Source: Methanosarcinales archaeon Methan_01 (GTDB taxonomy: Archaea; Halobacteriota; Methanosarcinia; Methanotrichales; Methanotrichaceae). From it: a DNA stretch of 64,000 nt. Below the pieces are notes generated by a model. The model was not told where the DNA came from and ran no database searches. It worked only from the letters and a program-made list of their open reading frames with translations. Position numbers and translations under genes: made by a program. This document shows positions 44,288 to 52,544 of this stretch, one piece after another (positions within the stretch are counted from its first letter, which is position 1; each line of letters starts with the position of its first letter). The stretch is from NCBI GenBank assembly GCA_001602645.1, contig LUYE01000036.1:117718-181717 (forward strand). Direction: 5' to 3'.

Positions 44288-45037
44288 GTGAAGTACGAGC
44301 CGTTCAGGGCCCTGAGGTTCGCCGGCGGCGATCTCTTCGAGATCGAGGAACAGATGCCAAAAGAGGTCGAGCTCGAGATCTTCGCCAACGGCGACTTCGT
44401 CGGCCGGGCCACCATCACCCCCTCCCAGACTCGGGAGTTTGTGGCGGGCCACCTCCGGTACCTGGGTCTGATCGCCGACCGCTCTGAGATCTCGCGCCTT
44501 TTGGTCGAGGGCGGGAGGGCGGAGGTGAAGATAGCTCCCGGACCCGGGACGGCCGCCGGGATTGAGGCGGGCAAGGCCGCCACGGCATCCCGAAGGCAGA
44601 AAGCAGAGGCTTCCGGTGGGGCCGCGAGATCCGATGGGGCCACCAGAGCCGGATGGATCCTCGCAAACCTCGGTTCCACCCTCGGATCGGAACTTTATAA
44701 GAAGACGGGCGGGACTCACACCTCCTCTCTCTGCTCCGGCGAGGAGATCCTGGCGACCGCCGAGGACGTCGGCAGGCTCAACACCCTCGACAAGGTCTTC
44801 GGATGGGCCGTCCTCCAGGATATCGATCTGGAGCGGTGTTACGCCGTCACCTCCGGGAGGATCACGGGGAGGACCGTCGATAAGGCCTCGAAGTTCGGCG
44901 TCCCGATCGTCGCCTCCAAGGGGGCGGTCACCACCCTCGCCGTCGAGATGGCTGAGGAGATGGGCATGACCCTGGTGGGCTTCGCCCGCCAGGGGAGGAT
45001 GAACGTCTACGCTGGAAGGTATAGGGTCACCCTGTGA
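44288..45037 (+). CDS. fdhD: FdhD-like sulfur carrier protein
   Basis: 249 residues from GTG 44288. KEVELEIFANGDFVGRATITPSQTREFVAGHLRYLGLI, TGGTHTSSLC, DVGRLNTLDKVFGWAVL, YAVTSGRITGRTVDKASKFGVPIVASKGAVTTLAVEMAEEMGMTLVGFAR follow FdhD, which passes sulfur to the Mo/W-bis-MGD cofactor of formate dehydrogenase. The CxxC sulfur-transfer loop is reduced to a single Cys in THTSSLC. An Ala/Arg/Gly-rich insert (residues about 85-110) is unusual. No formate dehydrogenase is in the window; a Mo/W-type transporter is at 54.7 kb. Its stop TGA abuts the convergent gene's stop (TGATCA). TATATATAACC at 44258 may be its promoter. Confidence 0.87.
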   Translation: MKYEPFRALRFAGGDLFEIEEQMPKEVELEIFANGDFVGRATITPSQTREFVAGHLRYLGLIADRSEISRLLVEGGRAEVKIAPGPGTAAGIEAGKAATASRRQKAEASGGAARSDGATRAGWILANLGSTLGSELYKKTGGTHTSSLCSGEEILATAEDVGRLNTLDKVFGWAVLQDIDLERCYAVTSGRITGRTVDKASKFGVPIVASKGAVTTLAVEMAEEMGMTLVGFARQGRMNVYAGRYRVTL

Positions 45038-45571
45038 TCAGAGGTCGACGATGCTGGACCTGACCAGCTCCTGGTTCTTCTTCTCCAGGTAGCCGTAGAC
45101 GGCCCCGTGGGGGGCGCCGTCGATCAGCATCTCTATGGCGGTTCGAGCGATCCGGATCTGGTCGGGGTTTCCTATGACCCCGATGGTCTTGCCGTAGACC
45201 GAGATCCCGACGCCCGTCAGCTTCTCGGTGATCTCCCGGGTCCTCCCATCTTTGCCTATTATCCTCCCCTTTATCCTCGCCATGTCGCTTTTGGTGTTGA
45301 AGGCCCGGGAGAGGTCGATGACGTCGAGCATCAAAAGTTCGTCCTCCAGGAGCGGAAAGGCCCTCTCGGGGGAGAACCCCCTGCCTATGGCCCGGACGAC
45401 CTCGGAGAGGCGCATCGCCATGACGGGATCCTCTCCGGCGGTGACCTCCACGGCGCCGGTCTCGCTGTCGATGTCGAGGATGGCGCCGGTCTTCTCCTCT
45501 AACATGGCCTTCACCGATCCCGAAGGACCCACCAGGGCCCCTATTCTGTCGGCTGGAATCTTGATGTGCAT
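45038..45571 (-). CDS. KH-domain RNA-binding protein, Dim2/Pno1-like
   Basis: 177 residues with two KH modules: KIPADRIGALVGPSGSVKAMLEEKTGAILDI (GPSG loop) and MARIKGRIIGKDGRTREITEKLTGVGISVYG (GKDG loop). This archaeal KH protein corresponds to eukaryotic Dim2/Pno1, a small-subunit assembly factor that works with Nob1 near the 3' end of 16S rRNA. It follows the RIO1 gene by 51 nt in a conserved aIF1A-RIO1-KH arrangement. Confidence 0.9.
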   Translation of the reverse strand: MHIKIPADRIGALVGPSGSVKAMLEEKTGAILDIDSETGAVEVTAGEDPVMAMRLSEVVRAIGRGFSPERAFPLLEDELLMLDVIDLSRAFNTKSDMARIKGRIIGKDGRTREITEKLTGVGISVYGKTIGVIGNPDQIRIARTAIEMLIDGAPHGAVYGYLEKKNQELVRSSIVDL

Positions 45572-45622
45572 GAATATCCGTCTCCGCGAAAGCGTTCCCT
45601 GATAGTTTTTATGATATAATAG

Positions 45623-46408
45623 TCAACCGCCCCGGCCGGCTCGGATCTGCTCTCGGATCGCCTCCTCCGAGCCGATCCCGTACCTCTTTTTGAAGAATCG
45701 GGCGATGTTTGATATGTCCCTCTCCAGAAAGCTCCTGGCCATGGGGTGGTCCAGGGTCACCGACTGGCCCATGTCGATGATGACCGGCTCTCCCCGGCGG
45801 TAGAGGATGTTGAACTCGCTCAGGTCGGCGTGGACGAGGTTCGCCTTATTGTAGAGGTGGGAGACGTACTCGGATATCCTCTCGAAGGCGACCTTCGCCT
45901 CCTCCGGCTCCAGGAGGACTTCCTTGATCTGGTGGGCCGGGGCGTCTCCTTCGGCCACCATCTCCATGACCAGGATGTTCTCTCTCATGGCGATGGGATG
46001 GGGAACCCTCACCCCCACCTCCTCGGCCCTCTTGAGGTTTCTAAACTCCTTCTTCGTCCAGGCGACGACGACCGCCCTCTTCGTCCCCTTGATGTTCCCA
46101 AACCTGGGGTCTCCGAGGAGATAGTTCTGCATCGCCTTGAAGTTGCTGGTATTGATCCTGTAAATCTTGATGGCGAGGTCGGACCCGTCCTCGCCCTTGG
46201 CACGGAAGATGTTCGCCTCCTTTCCGGTGCTGACAGGCCCCCCTAGAGAGGAGATCACCCCCCTGCTCGCGAGGGCGTAGAGGTCCATCAGGGCGCGCCG
46301 GTCGAAGACCTCGTCTTGCACTTTGAAGTCGTCAGAATCTTTGATCCTCTCCCGCGAGAGGTCGATCTTCGCCTCGAACTGTCTGAGCTTCCTCGATTCC
46401 TCGTTCAT
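45623..46408 (-). CDS. rio1: RIO1-type serine protein kinase
   Basis: 261 residues. RIO signatures: GPVSTGKEANIFRA (P-loop with catalytic context), LAIKIYRINTSNFKAM, VHADLSEFNILYR (catalytic Asp) and VIIDMGQSVTLDHPMA (metal-binding DMG). RIO1 acts as ATPase/kinase in late small-subunit maturation. Start ATG 46408 lies 2 nt after the aIF1A stop. Together with the KH gene downstream it makes a ribosome-maturation operon. Confidence 0.93.
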   Translation of the reverse strand: MNEESRKLRQFEAKIDLSRERIKDSDDFKVQDEVFDRRALMDLYALASRGVISSLGGPVSTGKEANIFRAKGEDGSDLAIKIYRINTSNFKAMQNYLLGDPRFGNIKGTKRAVVVAWTKKEFRNLKRAEEVGVRVPHPIAMRENILVMEMVAEGDAPAHQIKEVLLEPEEAKVAFERISEYVSHLYNKANLVHADLSEFNILYRRGEPVIIDMGQSVTLDHPMARSFLERDISNIARFFKKRYGIGSEEAIREQIRAGRGG

Positions 46409-46410
46409 GC

Positions 46411-46782
46411 CTACCTTTTGAGGAAGCCCTTCCGCTCCAGGTAATCAACCTGAGGCCCGGTATATCTCCACACTACGTCGGCCTTCTCGTCCTGAAACTC
46501 CCAGGGGATGACGATGACCACGTCGCCCTCCCGGATCCATATCCTCTTCTTCATCTTGCCGGGTATCCTCGCCATCCTCTCCTTGCCGTCTAGGCACCTC
46601 ACCTTCAACCTGTTGGAGCCGAGGAGGCTTTCGACGTAACCGAAGACCTCACGATCATGGGATCGAGGGAGGCGGACCCGCGTTACGATCTCCGGACCTT
46701 GGGCTTCCCGTTTCCTTTTTGTGCTTGCATAATTTGCCAGTATATCACCTCTGGAGAACGAATCAAGCTTCAAATCCGACAT
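46411..46782 (-). CDS. eif1A: Translation initiation factor aIF1A
   Basis: 123 residues. OB-fold core [74 protein letters not shown] matches aIF1A, which binds the ribosomal A site during initiation. The first 20 residues ([20 protein letters not shown]) are atypical. Inside that stretch the DNA reads GAGGTGAT, a strong ribosome site, followed by no ATG/GTG/TTG in frame before the conserved KRKRE start. So ATG 46782 is the formal start, or initiation occurs at a rare codon (CTG or ATA) after GAGGTGAT. Confidence 0.88.
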   Translation of the reverse strand: MSDLKLDSFSRGDILANYASTKRKREAQGPEIVTRVRLPRSHDREVFGYVESLLGSNRLKVRCLDGKERMARIPGKMKKRIWIREGDVVIVIPWEFQDEKADVVWRYTGPQVDYLERKGFLKR

Positions 46783-46863
46783 CTGGGGGCGGATAACCTG
46801 AAGTTCATTCAGCAGTTGTAATGGCCGGGTATGATAGTTAAAGGTTGTGACCAGAAGAGATGA

Positions 46864-46937
46864 TGGGCCCGACGCGATTCGAACGCGTGATCCCCGCCGT
46901 GTGAAGGCGATGTCATAACCACCTAGACCACGGGCCC
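46864..46937 (-). tRNA. tRNA-Val (anticodon CAC)
   Basis: On the minus strand the acceptor arms GGGCCCG and CGGGCCC pair over seven bases with discriminator A. The anticodon stem CGCC/GGCG encloses loop TTCACAC, anticodon CAC. The T arm is GCGTTCGAATCGC-like with the standard TTCGAAT loop. CCA is not encoded. No intron. Confidence 0.93.
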
Positions 46938-47049
46938 TCCACCACCCCCCACGACTTCATGCCTATTAGTATTTTTCCTCGATATCCCCCCAGAGGAGGG
47001 GCCGAAAGGGTTTTGGAGAGGACTCTTTAAATAGTAACCCGATGAGTTG

Positions 47050-47859
47050 ATGGAGATGGATCGTTATCGATGGCCTCTGGCCTTCAGCCCCCTCCGGTCC
47101 CTCTATGAGGGGCTTCTACTGAGGGGGGCCCTCCGAGCCAAAGTTCCCAAGCATGTCGCCATCATCCAGGACGGGAACCGCCGTTACGCCAGGACGAGGG
47201 GGTTGTCCAGCTTCGAAGGGCATAGTCGGGGGGCTGAGACGGCGGAGATGGTGGCCGATTGGTGTATGGAGCTGGGGATAAAGCACCTCTCCTTATACAC
47301 CTTCTCCACCGAGAACTTCGACCGGGACGAGGCAGAGAAGGGGTACCTCTTCGAGCTGGTGGAACGGAAGCTTCTGGATCTGGCCACATCGGAGAAGGTC
47401 CACAAAAACCGGATTCGTGTGAGGGCGATAGGCAGGATCGGCCTATTGCCGGCGCCCCTTCAGGAGGCGATCCGGAAGGTGGAGGCTGCGACCCGGGGCT
47501 ACGACGGGATGCACTTCAACCTCGCCCTAGCCTACGGCGGCAGAAGCGAGATCTCCGACGCCGCTCGATCCCTAGCGGTGGCGGTGAGGGAGGGGAGGCT
47601 CGATCCCGGGGACGTAGACGAGGACGCCGTGGTCTCCAACCTATACCCCCCCGGGGGGTCCCGCCTCCCGAGGGTCGACCTGATAATAAGGACCGGCGGC
47701 GAGATGCGGACCTCCAACTTCCTCCCCTGGCAGGCGAACGGGTCTCGATCTCCCGTTCACTTCTGCTCCCCCTACTGGCCCGAGTTCGGTAGGATCGAGT
47801 TTCTGAGGGCGGTGAGGACCTTCCAGGCCCGTAGAGGGGCCTCAAATCAACAGGCTTAA
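47050..47859 (+). CDS. uppS: Undecaprenyl/long-chain polyprenyl diphosphate synthase (cis-prenyltransferase)
   Basis: 269 residues from ATG 47050 (ATG 47056 is an alternative; a TTG precedes). HVAIIQDGNRRYARTRGL holds the catalytic DGNRR motif, SLYTFSTENFDRD, and RVDLIIRTGGEMRTSNFLPWQ is the C-terminal signature. It makes the long cis-polyprenyl carrier for glycan transfer (dolichyl in archaea). TTTAAATAG at about 47027 is its likely TATA box. tRNA-Arg and srp54 follow on the same strand. Confidence 0.92.
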   Translation: MEMDRYRWPLAFSPLRSLYEGLLLRGALRAKVPKHVAIIQDGNRRYARTRGLSSFEGHSRGAETAEMVADWCMELGIKHLSLYTFSTENFDRDEAEKGYLFELVERKLLDLATSEKVHKNRIRVRAIGRIGLLPAPLQEAIRKVEAATRGYDGMHFNLALAYGGRSEISDAARSLAVAVREGRLDPGDVDEDAVVSNLYPPGGSRLPRVDLIIRTGGEMRTSNFLPWQANGSRSPVHFCSPYWPEFGRIEFLRAVRTFQARRGASNQQA

Positions 47860-47887
47860 TTACCATAACCGACCTTTCGGCCATCGG

Positions 47888-47978
47888 GTCCCGATAGGGT
47901 AGTGGACATCCTAGAGGCCTGCGGAGCCGAGGTTCGCGCAGAGAGCCTCAGACCCGGGTTCGAATCCCGGTCGGGACG
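47888..47978 (+). tRNA. tRNA-Arg (anticodon GCG) with a 19-nt intron
   Basis: Acceptor GTCCCGA (47888-47894) pairs with TCGGGAC (47971-47977), discriminator G. T arm CCGGG-TTCGAAT-CCCGG. The anticodon stem GAGGC (47914-47918) pairs with GCCTC (47945-47949), but 26 nt lie between, so an intron is present. Taking the usual site 37/38, the exon loop is CTGCGG plus A with anticodon GCG, and the intron is 47925-47943. CTGC (loop 32-35) pairs with GCAG just before the 3' site, with 3-nt bulges on both sides: a bulge-helix-bulge. Spliced length 72 nt, CCA not encoded. Confidence 0.85.
47925..47943 (+). other. Archaeal tRNA intron (bulge-helix-bulge)
   Basis: The 19 nt AGCCGAGGTTCGCGCAGAG lie between anticodon-loop positions 37 and 38. 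The central 4-bp helix is CTGC (47919-47922) with GCAG (47938-47941); bulges are GGA at the 5' site and AGA at the 3' site. This is the substrate form for archaeal tRNA splicing endonuclease. Confidence 0.75.
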
Positions 47979-48008
47979 TAACTTCTAATGGATGGATGCT
48001 TGATCTGA

Positions 48009-49352
48009 ATGGTTCTGGACAGCCTTGGCGGGTCGCTGAGGGGGGCGCTGAAGAAGATCGCCTCCGCCAGCAGGATAGATAAGCAGGTCGTCGACGAGGC
48101 GGTGAGGGAGATCCAGCGGGCTCTCCTCCAAGCGGACGTCAACGTCAAGCTGGTGATGAACCTCTCCAACCGGATCCGGGACCGGGCCCTCTCCGAGAAG
48201 CCCGCCCCGGGGATGAACCCGAGGGAGCACGTCATCAACATCGTCTACCAGGAGCTGATCAACCTCGTCGGCAAGAGTTCTCCGGTATCCCTGGAGAAGC
48301 AGACGATCATGCTCGTAGGCCTCCAGGGGAGCGGCAAGACCACCACCGCGGCTAAGCTCGCCACCTTCTTCCAGAGGAAGGGGCTCCGCTCGGCGGTCGT
48401 ATGCGCCGACACCTTCAGGGCCGGGGCCTTCGATCAGCTGAAGGCTTTATGCGAGAGGCAAGGGGTCTTCTTCTACGGCGAGAAGGGGAACCCCGACGCC
48501 CCTGCCGTCGCTAAACGGGGTCTTGAGGCGTCGAAGAAGTACGACGTTGTGATCGTCGACACCGCCGGGAGGCACGCCCTGGAGGAGGACCTGATCCAGG
48601 AGATGATGGATATCGACGCCGTCGTCACCGCCGACCATAAGCTCCTCGTCATGGACGCCGCCATCGGCCAGCAGGCGAGCGAGCAGGCGAAGGCCTTCAA
48701 CAAGGCCGTTGGGATCACCGGGGTCATCATCACCAAGCTCGACGGGACCGCCAAGGGGGGCGGTGCCATGTCCGCCGTCGCCGAGACGAACTCCTCGGTC
48801 GCCTTCATAGGCGTCGGCGAGACTCCCAATGACCTCGAAAGGTTCGAGGCCGACCGATTCATATCCCGCCTCCTCGGCATGGGCGACATCAAGACCCTCA
48901 TCGAGCGGGCCCAGGAGACGAAGATGGAGGAGGAGGTGGACGTCGACGCCCTGATGCGGGGGAAGTTCACCCTCAAGGACATGTGCAAGCAGATGGAGGC
49001 GATCAACAAGATGGGCCCCCTGAAGCAGATAATGCAGATGCTCCCCCTCGGTGGGATGGGGCTTGACATCTCCGACCAGGAGTACCAGGTCACAAAGGAC
49101 CGGCTCGAAAAGTACCGAGTGATCATGTCCTCCATGACGGCGGAGGAGCTCGAAGACCCGAAGATCATCACCGCCTCCCGGGTCAAGAGGATTGCCAGGG
49201 GGAGTGGAACTCAGCCAGAGCTGGTGCGGGAGCTTTTGAAGTCCCACAAGGCGATGCAGAAGGCCCTAAAGGGTATGCGCGGCATGAACAAGATGGGGAT
49301 GAAGCGGATGATGAAGAAGTTCGGCCCCATGATGGGCGGCGGCGGGATGTAG
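48009..49352 (+). CDS. srp54: Signal recognition particle protein SRP54
   Basis: 447 residues, NG-M layout. N domain, then G1 [57 protein letters not shown]. The Met-rich M domain ([22 protein letters not shown]..., [25 protein letters not shown]) binds the signal peptide and 7S RNA. It delivers nascent membrane and secreted proteins to the receptor at the membrane. It begins 30 nt after tRNA-Arg. Confidence 0.96.
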   Translation: MVLDSLGGSLRGALKKIASASRIDKQVVDEAVREIQRALLQADVNVKLVMNLSNRIRDRALSEKPAPGMNPREHVINIVYQELINLVGKSSPVSLEKQTIMLVGLQGSGKTTTAAKLATFFQRKGLRSAVVCADTFRAGAFDQLKALCERQGVFFYGEKGNPDAPAVAKRGLEASKKYDVVIVDTAGRHALEEDLIQEMMDIDAVVTADHKLLVMDAAIGQQASEQAKAFNKAVGITGVIITKLDGTAKGGGAMSAVAETNSSVAFIGVGETPNDLERFEADRFISRLLGMGDIKTLIERAQETKMEEEVDVDALMRGKFTLKDMCKQMEAINKMGPLKQIMQMLPLGGMGLDISDQEYQVTKDRLEKYRVIMSSMTAEELEDPKIITASRVKRIARGSGTQPELVRELLKSHKAMQKALKGMRGMNKMGMKRMMKKFGPMMGGGGM

Positions 49353-49476
49353 AGGATTCTGCCTGAAAATTCTTATGTTCCTCTTCAGGGATCTCTTCTC
49401 TTCTGTAAACTCTTCTCCATTCTTTTATATACGCTCTCGATCTCTCCCCCCTTTCGGAGAGGGTCCCGACCTTCTG

Positions 49477-50601
49477 ATGGCGCCGGAACGCTCGCTCCAA
49501 ACCTATTTAACCGAGGAAGGGGCTCTTGCGCGGGAAATGATGGAGTGGGTCTATGAGCCTACGGGCTCTTTCAGTAGCTACCTCTCGCCTGGGTGCAGGA
49601 TCTGCCGCATGGGCGCGTCCCTGGTCTTGTTCGTCACCGGGGTCTGCGATAGGGGCTGCTTCTACTGCCCCCTCTCGGAGGAGCGGCGTGGGAGAGACGT
49701 CGCCTACGCCAACGAGCGGCGGGCAGAGTCCGACTCCGAGATCATTGAGGAGGCCCGCGCCATCGGCGCCCTGGGGACGGGGATCACCGGCGGCGAGCCG
49801 CTCCTGAAGATGGAGTTCGTCATAGAGTCGATCGGGGCCCTGAAGCGGGAGTTCGGGGAGGACCACCACATCCACCTCTACACCGGAGCGAGGCTCGGCC
49901 CATCCTCGTTGCGGGACCTGGCCGAGGCGGGGCTCGACGAGATCAGGTTCCACCCGCCGGCATCGGAGTGGTCGGAGCCGGGATGGCTCTACAAGGCCCT
50001 CCTCGACGCCAAAGCCCTGGGGCTCCTCGCCGGGGTCGAGATCCCGGCTTTGGGGCCGGCTCCGGCGATCGTTGAGGCCGTCCGGAGGGCCGACGCCTTC
50101 CTCAACCTCAACGAGCTGGAGTTCTCCGAGACGAACCAGTCTGCCCTTCGGGCCCTCGGATTCAGGTCGAAGGACTATGGCTGCGGCGCCGTCGGGAGCG
50201 ATCTTGCCGCCGAGGAGTTCAGAGTCGAGGGGCTGCGGGTTCACTTCTGCTCCTCGGCCTTCAAGGACGCGGTCCAGCTCCGGGAGAGGCTGAAGCGGCG
50301 GGCGGCGAGGACGGCCCGATCCTTCGACCTCCCGACCGAGGACGGGACCCTGATCTATGGCGTCATCGAGGCCGTCGATCGGGCTGGGGCCGGAGCCGTC
50401 GGCCTCGCCTCCGCCGTCGAGAGGCTGAAGGGCCTCGGGGTGCCGGGGGAGATGTACGCCCTCGCCGAGGGGAGGATCGAGATCGCCGGATGGATCCTGG
50501 AGGATATCGTCTCCGACCTGGAGGGAACGGGGTGCGACCTCGCCTTGGAGGAGAGGTATCCGATGGAGGGCGGGCCGGTGATGGAGAGAATACCTTTATA
50601 A
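49477..50601 (+). CDS. Radical SAM protein, unassigned reaction
   Basis: 374 residues from ATG 49477. GVCDRGCFYCPLS holds the CxxxCxxC cluster motif. GTGITGGEPLLKMEFVIESI and HIHLYTGARLG follow the radical SAM barrel. An additional SPGCRICRMGASLVLF pair of cysteines precedes the motif. The C-terminal half lacks SPASM or B12 domains. Similar stand-alone proteins occur in methanogens, without known substrate. TTTTATATA at about 49424 is a promoter candidate. A DUF2551 gene follows on the same strand after 38 nt. Confidence 0.82.
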   Translation: MAPERSLQTYLTEEGALAREMMEWVYEPTGSFSSYLSPGCRICRMGASLVLFVTGVCDRGCFYCPLSEERRGRDVAYANERRAESDSEIIEEARAIGALGTGITGGEPLLKMEFVIESIGALKREFGEDHHIHLYTGARLGPSSLRDLAEAGLDEIRFHPPASEWSEPGWLYKALLDAKALGLLAGVEIPALGPAPAIVEAVRRADAFLNLNELEFSETNQSALRALGFRSKDYGCGAVGSDLAAEEFRVEGLRVHFCSSAFKDAVQLRERLKRRAARTARSFDLPTEDGTLIYGVIEAVDRAGAGAVGLASAVERLKGLGVPGEMYALAEGRIEIAGWILEDIVSDLEGTGCDLALEERYPMEGGPVMERIPL

Positions 50602-50639
50602 GTCCAAAGCTGTAAATGTAGAGGCGGTGAGCTTACAGG

Positions 50640-50954
50640 ATGGAGGCTAGCGTTCGAAAGCATGAAGATCAGATCCGTGAGCGTCTGAGGAACTATCTGA
50701 AGCGCGACGGGATGGGCATCCGGAAGGCTGTCCTGAAGCTGTTCTTGCATGACAGGTCTTTCACCACTGAGGAGGTCTACACCTATCTCGACCGGGAGGG
50801 GTTCGAGGTGAGCTATCGGGGCGTATCGGCAATGGTCGGCCTCATGAACACCAGGCTCGGGATCCTCAGCATCGACGTCTCGGGAGACCACAACGTATAC
50901 TCTCTCAAGCCCGACCACAAGATGATCGTAAGCGCTGTCCTCGATAGCTATTGA
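50640..50954 (+). CDS. DUF2551 family small protein
   Basis: 104 residues. The pattern IRERLRNYLKRDGMGIRKAVLKLFLHDRSFTTEEVYTYLDREGFEVSYRGVSAMVGLMNTRLGIL is a winged-helix-like fold of DUF2551, found in methanogens, probably DNA-binding. GGCGGTGAG stands upstream of the ATG. TTTATAAG near 50596 may be its own promoter. Role unknown. Confidence 0.82.
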   Translation: MEASVRKHEDQIRERLRNYLKRDGMGIRKAVLKLFLHDRSFTTEEVYTYLDREGFEVSYRGVSAMVGLMNTRLGILSIDVSGDHNVYSLKPDHKMIVSAVLDSY

Positions 50955-50958
50955 TCTT

Positions 50959-52452
50959 TCAGTTGGGGGGCTCCCCCCGCTTCATCCTAGCCAGATATTT
51001 CTTGAGGGTGATGTCGGCGAAGAGGTTGATCCCCCGGAGGGCCAGGTGCTGGCCCAACCCCGCCGTCATCCTCTCGCTGTAATAGCTGTGAAGCGTCTTC
51101 AGGTGGCGGAGGTTGTATTCGAGACACGTCCCCACCAGCTCCCAGTGCTCTGGGATCGCCCGGTCTCTCCCAAAGCCCCTCGCCTTTCCCAGGCGGGTCT
51201 CGCCGATGGGGGTGAAGAAGAGGGGGAGGATCAGGCCGACGCTCCCCTTCAGCGACTCCACCAGCTCAGTCGTAAGAACCACGTCCGACGCCGTCTCTCC
51301 CGGAAGCCCCAGGACGAGGCTTGCCACCGGAAGCCAGGATTGGTCGTCGAAGAGTGCGTAGCACTCCCTCACCATCTCAGGCCAGGCCTCCAGGGGGGCA
51401 GGATGCGTCTTCTTCTTCATGTGCTTTGCGAGGAGGTCGGGGCTTGCCGTCTCGATCCCGATCCAGGCCGACATGTACCTCTGATCGGTCCCGACCCCCA
51501 CGATCTCGGAGATCTCAGCCAGCAGATCCTGGCTGTGATAGACCGAGGCGAGGCTGACGTGGGAGACGTCGACGGTCCGAGGGCCGATCCCCTTAACCTG
51601 CCGGAATAGGTCGAGGAGGCGATCCCCGTCGGGGTCCGTGCCGACGGAGCCGTACATGAAGGCGTCCTCGGAGTGGAGGATCAGGTCCCCCTGCCCCGCC
51701 TCAAGGTTGACCAAGGCGTCTTCGAGGATCTTGGAGACGGGCCGGTGGCGGGGCCTGCGCATCGTGGGCGAGCAGAAGGAGCAGCCCCGCCAGCAGCCCC
51801 TCCCGATCTCGACGATCCCCCCGACGGTGGCTCCCCGGTTGATGGGGATCTCGCCGCCGGGGACTGCCTCCCCCTCCACCTCTTTTGGAACCTCCTCGCC
51901 GGCGATGATCTTTCTGCAGATCGATGGGAAGGTCCTCTCTCCCTCGCCGAGGTAGATGTGATCGACCCGGTCATCCTCACCTTTGAGCTCCCAGGAGCCG
52001 TTCCCTCCTATGACCACCTTTGGCCTGTGCTCTTTTATGAGGGGGTGGCCCAAAAGCTCCAGAAACTTCGTCCTGTTGTAGGGGGCTCCCCGGTTGATCA
52101 TCTCCTCGATCTCCCGGATGGCGATCTTCCCCATGGGGTCGTCGTGGCCAATCCCGACGATCTCGGTATCGGGCCCTATGGCCTTATCCAGGCGGTCGGG
52201 GTGGGCCACCATCACCTCGTCCCGGGAGAAGCCCGCCTCCAGGAGGGCTGCTTCCACCTTCCTCATCCCGCAGGGGGCGAGGAAGGCCGATCCGTCGGGC
52301 CCGGCCTCGACGGGCGGGCAGAAGAGCCAACGAAATATCCTCTCAGAGATCATCGATGCTGGAAGGATCGCCGCAAAGCCGAGCATCACTCCTCCGTTGT
52401 AGTTGCTCATCATGGTGGCGTCGCTGGTGAGGACTATCCTTTTGCCTGACAT
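50959..52452 (-). CDS. B12-binding-like radical SAM protein
   Basis: 497 residues from ATG 52452 (GGGGGATGA upstream). N-terminal region has VVIGGNGSWEL and HIYLGEGERTFPSICRKI of a B12-binding-type fold, then VEIGRGCWRGCSFCSPTMRRPRHRPV with CxxxCxxC, then radical SAM barrel (GIETASPDLLAKHMKKKTH, PVASLVLGLPGETASD). The C-terminal part is helical. This arrangement occurs in methyltransferases and in poorly known archaeal enzymes. No substrate can be assigned. Confidence 0.83.
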   Translation of the reverse strand: MSGKRIVLTSDATMMSNYNGGVMLGFAAILPASMISERIFRWLFCPPVEAGPDGSAFLAPCGMRKVEAALLEAGFSRDEVMVAHPDRLDKAIGPDTEIVGIGHDDPMGKIAIREIEEMINRGAPYNRTKFLELLGHPLIKEHRPKVVIGGNGSWELKGEDDRVDHIYLGEGERTFPSICRKIIAGEEVPKEVEGEAVPGGEIPINRGATVGGIVEIGRGCWRGCSFCSPTMRRPRHRPVSKILEDALVNLEAGQGDLILHSEDAFMYGSVGTDPDGDRLLDLFRQVKGIGPRTVDVSHVSLASVYHSQDLLAEISEIVGVGTDQRYMSAWIGIETASPDLLAKHMKKKTHPAPLEAWPEMVRECYALFDDQSWLPVASLVLGLPGETASDVVLTTELVESLKGSVGLILPLFFTPIGETRLGKARGFGRDRAIPEHWELVGTCLEYNLRHLKTLHSYYSERMTAGLGQHLALRGINLFADITLKKYLARMKRGEPPN

Positions 52453-52544
52453 CTTCATCCCCCATTCTCGTGATCCCAGATAACGGTGTTGAGCCCGGAA
52501 ACCCCACAAGCCTTTAATACCTCCCGCCTTCAGAGTGTTGGTTT

